The position numbers and the translations under genes were made by a program. Shown one piece after another: positions 24,393-34,231 of a stretch of DNA of 64,000 bases. The DNA comes from Ignavibacteria bacterium UBA2360 (GTDB lineage: Bacteria > Bacteroidota > Ignavibacteria > Tepidaquicellales > OLB5): NCBI GenBank assembly GCA_002344125.1, contig DDTQ01000011.1, positions 455,245 to 519,244 on the forward strand, in the 5' to 3' direction. A model generated the notes under the pieces. The model was not told the DNA's origin and did no database searches. It saw nothing but the letters and a program-made list of their open reading frames with translations. Every line of letters begins with the position of its first letter. Positions within the stretch are counted from its first letter, which is position 1.

Positions 24393-25826
24393 TTATTGAT
24401 TTACAGCATTAATTTCCGAATTTACTTCTTTAATTTTGTTTTGTTCCAGCATATACTTTTCCAGTACTGTAAGCCTGTCTTCAACCGATTTTAGTGATTC
24501 AAACTTTTTCTTTAATTCATCGTTTTCATATTTCAGCTTCACTATCTCTGTATCCTTAATATCTGAAGCCAGTTTTAATTCCTGAATAGCTTTTATCATC
24601 GGCGCAAGCAGGTCGTTATAGCGGAGCTGGTACTCGCCTTCATCGGTTACTGTAAGCATTCCTGTGTTTTCAGTATTTTCCTGCTTTAATGCATCTTCAA
24701 CTTCCTGTGCTATTAAGCCGTATTCAGTTTTACCTGATTCATCGTTTATTCTTGTGTATGATACAGGCCTTAATTTATTTATGAAGCTTAATCCAAGGTT
24801 TGAGTTCAGAATATTATTCTTCAGCCTGCGGTCGCTGGTGACGGTCCACGCAACCTGAATGCCTGCATAAGTGATACTTGTATTGCCGAGGCGTATTTGG
24901 TTGCTTGCTGTACCTGAAGGCACCTGAGCAAGGATTCCAATTGCTATGTTATTTGAGCCTGTGGTGATAAGGTCACCAGCGCGAAATCCGAATGCTGTAT
25001 TAGAGAAACCGGTTGTGTTATTTGCAAGTGAGTTTGATCCAAAAGCAGAATTTTGTGTCCCGGTTGTGTTATTTTCAAGTGTATATGAACCGAAAGCGGA
25101 ATTATTCCAACCTTCAGTGTTGCGAACAAGCGAGTAATATCCGAAAGCGGAATTGTTAAATCCTGTAGTGTTACTGTAGAGAGATATAAACCCGAATGCG
25201 GAATTATAAATGCCCGTTGTGTTATAGTTAAGTGCTTCAAATCCGAAAGCAGAATTATTAAGCCCTGTAGTGTTGAAACGAAGCGAAGAAAGCCCAAACG
25301 CTGAATTTCCATTACCCGTTGTATTCGAATGCAGCGAATAATATCCAAACGCTGAATTTCTAAAACCTGTTGTATTGGTGGAAAGCGAAGACTCTCCGAA
25401 AGCAGAATTCTCATACCCTGTGGTGTTAGCGTAAAGAGAATAAGTACCAAATGCTGAATTACTGCTGCCGGTAGTCAGTGAAAAAAGTGACAAATTACCT
25501 ACACCTGTGTTAAAACTGCCCTGGTAAATTGTGCCTCCCATTGTAAAATTGCCGGAGTTTATACCAACGAAAGTGTTGTTTCCGGTTGTTCCGCTGCCGT
25601 TGTATGTGTGCAGAAACCTGTCAACACCTTTGAAAATCGAACCTCTCTGGTTTCCGGCAAGGGGAGAGATCAGGGTTAATCTGCCGTTTGACTGGTTAAG
25701 TGAAAAGTATGTATTAGAGGCATCCTTAATTGTAAACGTGCCGGATGAGCCAAGCGTGTTGGTGATGTTTTGGGCAAATAATGTACTGCAGAGAAATAAA
25801 TTGAATAAAAGAATTTTTATTTTCAT
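24393..25826 (-). CDS. Secreted S74-chaperone fibre protein with 17-residue repeats (copy 1)
   Basis: The 477-aa paralogue of the preceding entry has the same architecture: signal peptide (MKIKILLFNLFLCSTLFAQ), shared N-domain, NSAFG repeats (~118-295), S74 domain (SDRRLKNNILNSNLGLSFINKL to IAQEVEDAL) and a C-terminal coiled coil ending NKIKEVNSEINAVNQ. Its ATG overlaps the stop of the small upstream gene by 4 nt, so the two are translationally coupled. DNA near its start (25600-25780) is almost identical to 24090-24270, while the repeat regions differ, suggesting recent duplication or gene conversion. Confidence 0.88.
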   Translation of the reverse strand: MKIKILLFNLFLCSTLFAQNITNTLGSSGTFTIKDASNTYFSLNQSNGRLTLISPLAGNQRGSIFKGVDRFLHTYNGSGTTGNNTFVGINSGNFTMGGTIYQGSFNTGVGNLSLFSLTTGSSNSAFGTYSLYANTTGYENSAFGESSLSTNTTGFRNSAFGYYSLHSNTTGNGNSAFGLSSLRFNTTGLNNSAFGFEALNYNTTGIYNSAFGFISLYSNTTGFNNSAFGYYSLVRNTEGWNNSAFGSYTLENNTTGTQNSAFGSNSLANNTTGFSNTAFGFRAGDLITTGSNNIAIGILAQVPSGTASNQIRLGNTSITYAGIQVAWTVTSDRRLKNNILNSNLGLSFINKLRPVSYTRINDESGKTEYGLIAQEVEDALKQENTENTGMLTVTDEGEYQLRYNDLLAPMIKAIQELKLASDIKDTEIVKLKYENDELKKKFESLKSVEDRLTVLEKYMLEQNKIKEVNSEINAVNQ

Positions 25827-26047
25827 GGCTGTGCTTCCTTATTGCTTTTAAAGATCGATTCGTTTTCTTCAAGAATTTTTTTATTAAGCAGCAGGAACGC
25901 CTCCGTTATGAGGGTATCGGAATCCATGCCCGTGAGCTGTGAAAGACTTTTTATCATGTTATGGGTAGAAACCTTAAGCCTGTAACCGCGCGCAATACGG
26001 AGTGAGTTTTTGGCGCTGTTTGAATTTAACTGAATCCTGTTTTCCAT
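25823..26047 (-). CDS. Small putative ribbon-helix-helix-like protein, coupled to the fibre gene
   Basis: From ATG 26047 the product is 75 aa. Residues around YRLKVSTHNMIKSLSQLTGM and DSDTLITEAFLLLNKKIL read as strand-helix-helix, compatible with a ribbon-helix-helix DNA-binding fold, but this is pattern reading only. The frame is open further upstream (ATG 26182, GTG 26194), where it would run into a long inverted repeat. I prefer the internal start because the conserved-looking part follows it and its upstream is A-rich. It overlaps the fibre start by 4 nt. It may regulate its own operon. Confidence 0.55.
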   Translation of the reverse strand: MENRIQLNSNSAKNSLRIARGYRLKVSTHNMIKSLSQLTGMDSDTLITEAFLLLNKKILEENESIFKSNKEAQP

Positions 26048-26154
26048 ATTTTGATCGCTGTTTTCCGTTTCCCGGTTGGTTAGTTCTGTATTTTGATTGC
26101 CGCTATTAAAAAAGCTTATTATTGTTATTCCATTTTTCAATTTTTGTGCACGAA

Positions 26155-26197
26155 GCTGTGCATGTGTGCGAAAATACTGCATCCGCGTATGCACAGC
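26155..26197. promoter_or_regulatory. 9-bp inverted repeat with 25-nt spacer, operator candidate
   Basis: GCTGTGCAT (26155-26163) and ATGCACAGC (26189-26197) are exact reverse complements. The site lies between the small RHH-like gene and the divergent paralogue C, so it could serve either promoter. Inferred from position and symmetry. Confidence 0.45.
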
Positions 26198-26362
26198 AAA
26201 GAGAAATTTCTTTGAAAATGACAGTGAAATTTGTGGGGTAAGCCGAAAAAACTTGAATTTTTCTATAATTTTAGCTTTTTTATATAAATTATAATGACAG
26301 CAAAATGAATGGAAAAAAACTTTTACCCCAAACCGCTTAGCCGGGCAGATTGGAACAGGGGT

Positions 26363-26370
26363 TAAATTTG
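26363..26370 (+). promoter_or_regulatory. Putative -7 box (TAAATTTG) of paralogue C
   Basis: TAAATTTG fits TAnnTTTG and lies 21 nt before ATG 26392. It is followed by attccgg, a string also found soon after the promoter-like region at 37524 and in the leader of paralogue D. Consensus match only. Confidence 0.4.
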
Positions 26371-26391
26371 TAATTCCGGAAAGGACTAAAT

Positions 26392-27873
26392 ATGAATGAA
26401 TTAAAGCTTATACGAATCTTAAGAACACTAAATCCGGCAGAGTTAAAAGATTTCGAAAAGTTCATAGTATCGCCATACTTTAATAAGGGGCGAAACCTTC
26501 AGCCATATTTCAGGGAGCTTAAAAAGTTTTACCCGGGGTTTGACTCACAAAAGCTAACCAAGGAATATATTTACAGCAGGCTATATAAGGGGGCAAAGTT
26601 TGACGGCAGAGCAAATTCGCTTATGAATAAGCTGAATTCTGAATTACAAAAATTGATGGAATATTTTTTAGTATCAGTTAAGCTGGAATTAAATCCGGTT
26701 ACCAGAAATATTCTTCTTAATGAAATGTACCTGCAAAAAGGTCTTCATAAAATAAGTTTGTCAGAATTATTAAAATTAAAAGACGATCTTTATGGTAAAG
26801 GAATTAGCGATACCTACTACCAGCCTCAGCAGAAAGTGCTTGGCTTAACTGCAGAGGCATACATTGGTACAGGACGCATGAAAGAATTTCATAACACATA
26901 TAAAGAATTTTCAGACAGTGTATTGTTATATATGCTGACATTTTATTTTGAAGATTATGCGCACAGAAAAAATTTTGAAATAGGAAGCAATTATATAATT
27001 AAACCATCACCTGCTGCTAAGATCCTGGGCGAACTTAATTTTAATGAAATCATAGAAAATATTGAGAAAAAAAACAGAATAAACGGAATAAAAGCAAACA
27101 TTTATTATCATTTGTATCTGTGTTACAAAGAGCCTGCCAAATACAGTGTTTTTAACAGCTTTAAGACCCTGCTGTTTAGAAACCTTGATCTGTTTGGTCA
27201 CGAAGAAAAATACAATCTTCTCAATTATCTTTACACTTTATGCTATATATCCGAAAGGCTTGGTTCAGGAAACAGGGAGAAAGACCGCTTTGAAATAATA
27301 AAAATTAAAACAGAACGTAAAATACTCAGCTTCAGAGAAAATGAAATTCACCATACAACATATGACGGAATTGTTTCTTTATATTTAAGTAATAAAAAAT
27401 ATACGGAAGCAGAAAATTTTATAACAGAATTTACTGACTGGCTGCCTATGGAGTTAAGAGAGCGATACCGCAAAATGGCTATGGCAAGGCTGTATTTTAA
27501 TAAACAGGAATTCGGAAAGGTGCTTGAAATCCTTTCTACTAAACAGGAATTAACACTTAATAATATCAGCGCAGTCCAATTGAAACTAATCTCATTGTTT
27601 GAACTAAAAGAATATGATGCAGCCTTGGCTTTGATAGAATCATTTAAAAAATATCTAAAAAATAATAAAACAATTTCGAAGGCTAACGGCAATCATTATC
27701 TTGGTTTTGCAGAAGGTTTACAGATACTTATAAAAAATATTACCGGCAGCGGTGAAACCGAACCTGTGACGAAAATGAAGATTGTTATAAAAAAATACCC
27801 GGCATTATTCAGGAAGAACTGGCTTTTAAAAAAGGCTGAAGAGCTTGAAAGCGCCGGTGCGGGGAAGAAATGA
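26392..27873 (+). CDS. SPYFNK-family helical protein, paralogue C
   Basis: This 493-aa member has ILRTLNPAELKDFEKFIVSPYFNK at residues 8-31 (SPYFNK at 26-31) and FRKNWLLKKAEELES near the end. It diverges from the other five in the second motif, where YKGAKFDGRANSLMNKLN replaces the usual KKYNYGIMKNL. It is cytosolic and entirely helical, with TPR-like pairs. It is divergent from the RHH-like/S74 fibre operon (344 nt between starts, or about 200 with the longer start). Function unknown. Confidence 0.85.
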   Translation: MNELKLIRILRTLNPAELKDFEKFIVSPYFNKGRNLQPYFRELKKFYPGFDSQKLTKEYIYSRLYKGAKFDGRANSLMNKLNSELQKLMEYFLVSVKLELNPVTRNILLNEMYLQKGLHKISLSELLKLKDDLYGKGISDTYYQPQQKVLGLTAEAYIGTGRMKEFHNTYKEFSDSVLLYMLTFYFEDYAHRKNFEIGSNYIIKPSPAAKILGELNFNEIIENIEKKNRINGIKANIYYHLYLCYKEPAKYSVFNSFKTLLFRNLDLFGHEEKYNLLNYLYTLCYISERLGSGNREKDRFEIIKIKTERKILSFRENEIHHTTYDGIVSLYLSNKKYTEAENFITEFTDWLPMELRERYRKMAMARLYFNKQEFGKVLEILSTKQELTLNNISAVQLKLISLFELKEYDAALALIESFKKYLKNNKTISKANGNHYLGFAEGLQILIKNITGSGETEPVTKMKIVIKKYPALFRKNWLLKKAEELESAGAGKK

Positions 27874-28137
27874 AAATTAAGTCTAGCCCGTGAGCCCGAA
27901 GAGACGGGTAATACAAAAAAAGGTTACCAAAGAGCAGGATCTTTTTAAAAGATTTTTTCGGAAACGCAAAGAAATTTTTTTACATAAAAAATATACATGG
28001 GATAGAAGATCAAACAAGGTAAATTACCACAAAAGCTCCAGCGATGCTCAACCTTTACATAGGGGCGCATATTGAAACCAAACCGAATGCCTTTACGTTA
28101 AATATGAAAACCAAAACAAGACCATTAAATCCGAATT

Positions 28138-28827
28138 ATGTCATCATTTATCAGCAGCTTAAAGGAAAATAACAGGTTAAGTATAACTGTTATTCTTGCC
28201 ATGTCATGCCTTTTGAGCGTATCCATTGAAGCGTTTAGGGTTTATTACTCAGGCTTTAATACCTATTTATTTTTAATATGGAATTTGTTCCTTGCCATTT
28301 TACCATATGTGATAAGTACATTATTTCTACTGTATTATAAGAAGATAAATTCGCTAGTACTGACCGGAATAATTCTCTCCGCATGGCTGCTGCTTTTCCC
28401 TAATGCGCCGTATATTGTAACGGATTTTTTTCACCTCGATAAAAAAACCGGAATACCCTATTGGTATGATCTTGGAATGATACTTTCGTTCGCGTGGAAC
28501 GGTTTGATACTTGGGTTTATTTCACTCTACGATATTCAGACTGCGCTTGCGCGCCGCTTCGGGGCAATTAAAGGATGGGCATTCGCGATATTTTCGCTGG
28601 TGCTTGGAAGTTTCGGGATATACCTGGGCAGGTATGAGAGATTTAACAGCTGGGATGTGTTAACAAATCCAGTGGAATTGTTTGTTGATATCGCGAACCG
28701 TTTTATTCACCCCATGCAGCATCCGCGGACAATGCTGATGACGCTTTTGTTCTCTGTGGTACTGATCTTTGGTTATGTGACACTGGTTGTGATGTTCAGG
28801 CCGGGAAGGGTTGAAAGCAAGAAGTAA
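28138..28827 (+). CDS. DUF1361 integral membrane protein
   Basis: The 229-aa protein has about six membrane helices and the DUF1361 hallmarks: NLFLAILPYVIS, LLFPNAPYIVTDFFHL (about 85-100), WYDLGMILSFAWNGLILGFISLYDIQ and FGIYLGRYERFNSWDVLTNP. The family's function is unestablished. It appears monocistronic. The 264 nt before it hold no clear signal, and an open frame at 27890-28075 there looks spurious. Confidence 0.9.
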   Translation: MSSFISSLKENNRLSITVILAMSCLLSVSIEAFRVYYSGFNTYLFLIWNLFLAILPYVISTLFLLYYKKINSLVLTGIILSAWLLLFPNAPYIVTDFFHLDKKTGIPYWYDLGMILSFAWNGLILGFISLYDIQTALARRFGAIKGWAFAIFSLVLGSFGIYLGRYERFNSWDVLTNPVELFVDIANRFIHPMQHPRTMLMTLLFSVVLIFGYVTLVVMFRPGRVESKK

Positions 28828-28971
28828 TTTTATATTTTAAAACCCGTTGTAATTTTACCTTAATTAAAAAGTATTGTTCAATTTCAGATCCAGATTCAGA
28901 TTCATGAATATTAAGAATATCCTCCCCGCTGTCTGAGCCACTCCTGCGGCATTTCGAGGGGAATTGGAATT

Positions 28972-30417
28972 TTACTTTTCTTTTTCCATTTCAAGTATTT
29001 TTTCAATAAGCCAGAATTTGCTGCCATCATTAAGACTGTTTATTTCTTTTTTGAGAGAATATATCTTTTCATCCGGGAAAATTCCCTTTACTTTATTTAG
29101 CTTCAGATCTGCCATTTTTCCAATTAACTGCACAAACGTATTAAGTTTTTCTTTTTTTGAATGGTTTAGTTTACTATCGTTATAGATAAAATGTTTTGCG
29201 GAATCAATGATGTACGCCAATTCATTAAACCCGGACATTTCATAATTTACTATCAGTTCCCATTTCTTAATCTGGATCTTATCAATGATCATAGAGTGTT
29301 TGATCTTTGAAAGATATTTCAATGCCTGCTCAAAGTTCTTTACACCAATATTGTATTCTATAAGCGCATGAAGATAGTAATGCTCTCTGACCTTTATATT
29401 CAATTTATACCGGAATTCATTAATGAAGTTCAGCGCCCACTGTATTTCGTTATTTTTAAGAGCGCTAAGGGCTGCATTTCTGTAGAAAGGGCCATCTATA
29501 TTTTGTTTGTTTTCAAAATTATATATCCCGTTCTCTATCATATACTTGTATATCTCAAACTCGTTTTTAAGAAATTCATTGCTGCCTTCTTCAAATTTGA
29601 TGTAGCAGTACCCTGATAGCGCAACAAGAAAGTTGTATTTTTCCCCGTGGCTCAAGCGGCTGCTGTTTTCTTTAACAAGCTTATTCATTTGATAAAAATG
29701 TACACTGCTGCCTTCATAAATAAGCATAATCGCGTGATAGAAGATCCTGACCCTGAAATCAAATTTGACCGGAACCGAATTGTAAAAGGCCAGAACTTTT
29801 TTCATAAAACCGTTATCCATGCCTGCGTTTAATTCAGTCTGTATCAGCAATTGATTGTAATTATTGTGAAATACATCCACAAAATAACCCATGGTAATGT
29901 TAAGATTTCCAAGCTCTGAGCTGGCAGCGGTATCGTAATACTTATCCTGCTGGATCAGGTGATTTTGTTTAAGGGAGTTAAGATAAAATTTGTTCTTATA
30001 ATAGTCGGGGTCATAAGTATTTTTTTCGATGCTCTGCCGTGTTTCCTTAAAGGTCTTTTCAAAAAGACCGTGAAGGCGTCTTTCAAGAATCACTTCCAGA
30101 AGGTTAAAATTACCCCGGATCTTTTTTGAGTTGTAATGTTCAAGCTCAATAAATTTTTTGGCAAGTACCATCAGTTCGTGGATGATATTTTTCATCGTCC
30201 CGTAATTGAATTTCTTGCCGGGGTAAATTTTTGAATAAATATTTTCGCCCGTCAGGCGGGGAGAATCAAACTCCGGAGCAAAATGCTTTATTTCAGTCCA
30301 CAACCTTGAGATAGCGGATTTCCGGTTAAAGTATGCTGAATTAACAAACCTATCAAACTTCTTAATTTCAGTTTTTGTGAATGTCCTTAACAATCCTGCC
30401 GCAGAGCTATTAATCAT
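28972..30417 (-). CDS. SPYFNK-family helical protein, paralogue D
   Basis: The 481-aa member starts at ATG 30417 (MINSSAAGLLRTFTKTEIKKF); an upstream in-frame ATG at 30450 would add 11 residues not shared by relatives. It has SAYFNR in place of SPYFNK, then YPGKKFNYGTMKNIIHEL, and the C-terminal SKFWLIEKILEMEKEK. It is all-helical with no export signal. It is divergent from the SBBP propeller gene at 30581, with only 163 nt between starts, the tightest divergent pairing in the window. Function unknown. Confidence 0.85.
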   Translation of the reverse strand: MINSSAAGLLRTFTKTEIKKFDRFVNSAYFNRKSAISRLWTEIKHFAPEFDSPRLTGENIYSKIYPGKKFNYGTMKNIIHELMVLAKKFIELEHYNSKKIRGNFNLLEVILERRLHGLFEKTFKETRQSIEKNTYDPDYYKNKFYLNSLKQNHLIQQDKYYDTAASSELGNLNITMGYFVDVFHNNYNQLLIQTELNAGMDNGFMKKVLAFYNSVPVKFDFRVRIFYHAIMLIYEGSSVHFYQMNKLVKENSSRLSHGEKYNFLVALSGYCYIKFEEGSNEFLKNEFEIYKYMIENGIYNFENKQNIDGPFYRNAALSALKNNEIQWALNFINEFRYKLNIKVREHYYLHALIEYNIGVKNFEQALKYLSKIKHSMIIDKIQIKKWELIVNYEMSGFNELAYIIDSAKHFIYNDSKLNHSKKEKLNTFVQLIGKMADLKLNKVKGIFPDEKIYSLKKEINSLNDGSKFWLIEKILEMEKEK

Positions 30418-30580
30418 AAATTTGGGGATAAAATTCCGGTGAAAATTCATGTAAAAAAGCGGAAAATTTAATCAAAATCAAGGTAAACTCCATAATTAGC
30501 CGATGAAATTTCGTTATATTTTTCTTTTTATACTTAATAATTTGGGATTATCTTTAAGTAATAAAAAAAATTCAAAAAAA

Positions 30581-32212
30581 ATGAAACATTTGAACATTAA
30601 ATTACTCACTGCAATTCTGTTTTTAGCAGTATTAAATACCTCCGGTTTAAAAGCGCAGGTAACGGAAGACTGGGTAAAACTCTATAACCATATGGGCAGC
30701 CAGGATATTTCAAACGGCATAGCTTTGGATCATTTGGGAAACATATTTACTGCGGGATCTGTTTTGAACACAAGTTCCGCAAATACAGATTACGGCACAC
30801 TTAAATATAATTCCGCGGGTGTACAGCAATGGTTCAGACTGTATAACGGTTCCGGCAACTGGCTTGATTATGCGGATGATATAGCAACAGATGCAGCAGG
30901 GAACATTTATGTGACCGGCAGAACGGATGCTTTTTCGGGTAACGCAACATGTGTAACAATAAAATACAATACCTCCGGAGACTCGCTTTGGGTAAGAAGT
31001 TACGTGAATGCTTATTGCAGCCGGTTATTGGTTGATAGCGGCGGCAACGTATATGTTGTTGGCAGAAAAGGTGATGCGTCTTTTTCTGATTACTTTGTGA
31101 TAAAGTATAATTCATCGGGTGATTCATTGTGGTCAAGAACTTATTCCGGCGCCGGTTCATTCCCAGACGGCGCAACCTGTGCTGCCGTGGATAGTTCGGG
31201 TAATGTTTATATTTCCGGCTATGTTTACTTTGCGGCACCCGGGCCGCATTCAGGTATCGCAACAATTAAATATAATGCATCAGGCACGCAGCAATGGGCT
31301 GCGGTGTTTGATCTTGCCACCACGGGATCTCACAGGGCAAACGACATTGCCGTTGATAATTCAGGGAACGTTTATATAGGCGGCTACAGCGATACTGCGT
31401 CACTTGGGAGAACTTATCTTGTGATAAAGTATAATACAGCAGGTGTACCGCAATGGCAAAGAAGATACTCAAGCGGCGTTCCGCAAACGACAACAGAAAT
31501 TCTCTCAATAGCCCTGTACGGTAATGACTTTTTATACGTAACGGGTTACAGTGTTTTTGCTGCAACATACTATGATTATGTTACCATCAAATACAATTCT
31601 GCCGGCGCTCAGCAATGGGTAACACAATATCATAATGGGACCGATGTTGCGACAAAACTAGTATTAGATGACGTAGGTAATGCGTATGTTACGGGATCAT
31701 CCAGCAGCATGACCAACGGAGAGGATATACTGACGGTAAAGTATAATTCCGCCGGCGTGCAGCAATGGACAGCAAGATGGGACGGGGCAGCGCATAATAA
31801 TGACCAGGGTAGGGATATAGCTGTAGATAACACAGGAAATGTTTATGTTACGGGCAGAGGACTAACAGGGGCCAACAATGATGATTATGTCACAATAAAA
31901 TACTCACAGTCCACAGCCGGCATTACCCCGGTTTCAAATGTAATACCGGAAATATTTTCTTTGGGGCAGAATTATCCCAATCCCTTTAACCCTATAACAA
32001 ACATCAGGATCAAAATTCCCGTTGAAAGTTTTACGCGGCTAACCGTGTATGATGTTTCAGGAAAAGAAGCTGCGGTACTTGTTAATGAAAATTTGAGGCC
32101 GGGTGAGTATAGTATAGATTTTGATGCGGGGAAATTAGGCAGCGGTTTATATTTTTACAGGATAGAAGCCGGAAGCCATATTGAAACCCGGAAAATGATA
32201 CTGATTAAATAA
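30581..32212 (+). CDS. Secreted SBBP-repeat beta-propeller with T9SS type A domain
   Basis: From ATG 30581 the product is 543 aa with a signal peptide (MKHLNIKLLTAILFLAVLNTSGLKAQ). A frame open to 30503 adds a Lys/Asn-rich stretch that is unlikely to be translated. Residues 27-455 are SBBP repeats of ~50 residues (VDNSGNVYIGGYS then YLVIKYNTAGVPQW). The end is a type A domain (GQNYPNPFNPITNIRI, SGLYFYRIEAGSH and a terminal RKMILIK). Exported by T9SS, ligand unknown. It is divergent from paralogue D. Confidence 0.92.
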   Translation: MKHLNIKLLTAILFLAVLNTSGLKAQVTEDWVKLYNHMGSQDISNGIALDHLGNIFTAGSVLNTSSANTDYGTLKYNSAGVQQWFRLYNGSGNWLDYADDIATDAAGNIYVTGRTDAFSGNATCVTIKYNTSGDSLWVRSYVNAYCSRLLVDSGGNVYVVGRKGDASFSDYFVIKYNSSGDSLWSRTYSGAGSFPDGATCAAVDSSGNVYISGYVYFAAPGPHSGIATIKYNASGTQQWAAVFDLATTGSHRANDIAVDNSGNVYIGGYSDTASLGRTYLVIKYNTAGVPQWQRRYSSGVPQTTTEILSIALYGNDFLYVTGYSVFAATYYDYVTIKYNSAGAQQWVTQYHNGTDVATKLVLDDVGNAYVTGSSSSMTNGEDILTVKYNSAGVQQWTARWDGAAHNNDQGRDIAVDNTGNVYVTGRGLTGANNDDYVTIKYSQSTAGITPVSNVIPEIFSLGQNYPNPFNPITNIRIKIPVESFTRLTVYDVSGKEAAVLVNENLRPGEYSIDFDAGKLGSGLYFYRIEAGSHIETRKMILIK

Positions 32213-32466
32213 TTTATACCGGTTAATGTTGAGTCACTAACCGGAGTTTGCACATAGGACTCCTTAGGCGGGACTCAGATAAAATGTAATTCGTAATATG
32301 TAATGTTTCCCGTTCCAAAACCGCCACGGCGGACCGGTTTGGGAATGTTTATATAACACACCCCGTTTCACCCTTGGTGAGCCATCCCTCTGCTGCGAAG
32401 GCACTCAGGCAAGAGGGAATTATCATATTGATTACATTTTGGATTTAATGCTTCGCCTCAAATAGC
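32213..32466. repeat. Intergenic stretch with two hairpin repeats, no gene
   Basis: A cgttccaaaaccgcc / ggcggaccggtttggga palindrome lies at about 32310-32346 and resembles one at 55083-55115. A second element (catccctctgctgcgaaggc then aggcaagagggaa) follows at about 32382-32420. No coding frame is convincing. Confidence 0.6.
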
Positions 32467-32474
32467 TATCTTTG
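32467..32474 (+). promoter_or_regulatory. Putative -7 box (TATCTTTG) of ettA
   Basis: TATCTTTG, 42 nt before the ettA start, fits TAnnTTTG. The leader caccttaccacaaaattac that follows has no visible structure. Confidence 0.5.
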
Positions 32475-32516
32475 CACCTTACCACAAAATTACAAACATA
32501 AATACAAATATCGCTG

Positions 32517-34190
32517 ATGGCAGATAATAAAATCATATTTTCAATGGTGGGGGTAAGCAAAACTTACCCGCCGCAGAAACAGGTATTAAAGAACATTTAC
32601 CTTTCATTTTTCTACGGTGCGAAGATAGGCATAATTGGTCTGAACGGTTCGGGTAAATCGACTTTGCTTAAAATAATTGCGGGTTTAGAAGAGAACTTTG
32701 ACGGTGAAGTGCATTTCACCAAAGAGTATTCTATAGGCTTGCTTGAGCAGGAGCCGTGGCTTGATGAAACCAAGACCGTGAAAGAGATCATCCAGGAAGG
32801 CGCGCAGGAAGTTGTAGATATATTAAAAGAGTACGAAGAAGTGAATAACAAGTTCTCTGAGCCGATGGATGATGACGAAATGACGAAGCTTATCGAGAGA
32901 CAGGGTGAGTTGACTGAGCTTATCGATCACCACAACGGGTGGGAGCTTGACGCAAAGCTTGAGCGCGCGATGGATGCGCTCCGCACTCCCGAGGGTGACG
33001 CGCTGATCAAAAATCTAAGCGGCGGCGAAAAAAGGCGGGTCGCATTGTGCCGGTTATTATTAAAAGAACCTGATATACTTTTGCTTGATGAGCCGACAAA
33101 CCATCTGGATGCTGAATCTATTGACTGGCTGGAGCAGCATCTTAAGCAGTATAAAGGAACGGTAATTGCTATCACACATGATAGATATTTTCTGGATAAC
33201 GTTGCGGGGTGGATACTTGAGCTGGATAGAGGCGAGGGGATTCCCTGGGAAGGAAACTACTCAAGCTGGCTTGATCAGAAGACAAAACGTTTAGAGCAGG
33301 AAGAGAAGCAGGAATCAAAACGCCGCAAGACACTTGAGCGAGAGCTTGAGTGGGTAAGGATGTCACCGCGCGCAAGGCATGCAAAATCAAAGGCAAGGCT
33401 GCAGAATTACGATACTATGATGAACGAAGATACCAAGCAGAAGGAAGAGAAGCTTGAGATATTCATTCCAAACGGTCCACGGCTTGGCAATAAAGTAATT
33501 GATGCCGTAAAAATTAAAAAAGCCTTCGGCGATAAGTTATTGTTTGATGATCTGAATTTTCAGCTGCCGCCTGCGGGAATAGTTGGTATAATCGGTCCAA
33601 ACGGTGCGGGTAAAACAACATTGTTCAGAATGATACTCGGTACCGAAACACCTGATGCGGGTGATTTTGAAATTGGCGAAACCGTGCAGGTAGGTTATGT
33701 TGACCAGGCGCATGCTGAAATTGACCCTGAAAAGACCGTATGGGAAGCGATATCTGAAGGCGCGGAATTTATTGAGCTTGGCGGCAAGCAGTTCAACAGC
33801 CGCGCGTATGTATCGCGCTTCAATTTCAGCGGAACGGACCAGAGCAAAAAAGTAGGGGTGCTTAGCGGCGGTGAACGTAACAGGCTGCATTTGGCATTAA
33901 CGCTAAAATCACAGGCAAATGTTTTGCTGCTTGATGAGCCGACAAATGATATCGATGTTAATACACTCCGGGCACTTGAAGAAGCGCTTGAAGATTTTGC
34001 CGGTTGCGCGGTGATCATATCGCATGACAGGTGGTTTCTGGATAGAGTCGCAACACACATACTGGCGTTTGAAGGTGATTCAGAGGTCTATTACTTTGAA
34101 GGCGGTTACACTGATTACGAAGAGGCAAAGAAAAAACGATTGGGTGATATTGAACCGAAAAGGGTGAGATATAAGAAGCTGGTGGAATAA
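32517..34190 (+). CDS. ettA: Energy-dependent translational throttle protein EttA (ABC-F)
   Basis: The 557-aa product has the length and order of EttA: two ABC domains and no membrane part. The first Walker A is GLNGSGKST (residue ~40), with signature LSGGEKRR and DEPTNHLD. A linker rich in K/E/R follows (the P-site tRNA interaction motif region, ~240-310). The second Walker A is GPNGAGKTT, with LSGGERNR and DEPTNDID. EttA binds the ribosomal E site and gates the first elongation steps according to the ADP/ATP ratio. It is monocistronic with its own -7 box. Confidence 0.95.
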   Translation: MADNKIIFSMVGVSKTYPPQKQVLKNIYLSFFYGAKIGIIGLNGSGKSTLLKIIAGLEENFDGEVHFTKEYSIGLLEQEPWLDETKTVKEIIQEGAQEVVDILKEYEEVNNKFSEPMDDDEMTKLIERQGELTELIDHHNGWELDAKLERAMDALRTPEGDALIKNLSGGEKRRVALCRLLLKEPDILLLDEPTNHLDAESIDWLEQHLKQYKGTVIAITHDRYFLDNVAGWILELDRGEGIPWEGNYSSWLDQKTKRLEQEEKQESKRRKTLERELEWVRMSPRARHAKSKARLQNYDTMMNEDTKQKEEKLEIFIPNGPRLGNKVIDAVKIKKAFGDKLLFDDLNFQLPPAGIVGIIGPNGAGKTTLFRMILGTETPDAGDFEIGETVQVGYVDQAHAEIDPEKTVWEAISEGAEFIELGGKQFNSRAYVSRFNFSGTDQSKKVGVLSGGERNRLHLALTLKSQANVLLLDEPTNDIDVNTLRALEEALEDFAGCAVIISHDRWFLDRVATHILAFEGDSEVYYFEGGYTDYEEAKKKRLGDIEPKRVRYKKLVE

Positions 34191-34231
34191 AAAGTGAAGT
34201 AGAGACATGGTGAAGTGGTGAAAATGTTTTT

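Noticed and set aside
22897..25826. Prophage region suggested by S74 tail-fibre domains
   Set aside because: Both proteins have signal peptides and no other phage gene (capsid, terminase, portal, integrase) is present in the window.
27890..28075. 61-codon open frame starting at GTG
   Set aside because: Very basic composition, no ribosome-binding site, GTG start and no similarity to anything recognised. It is more likely chance.
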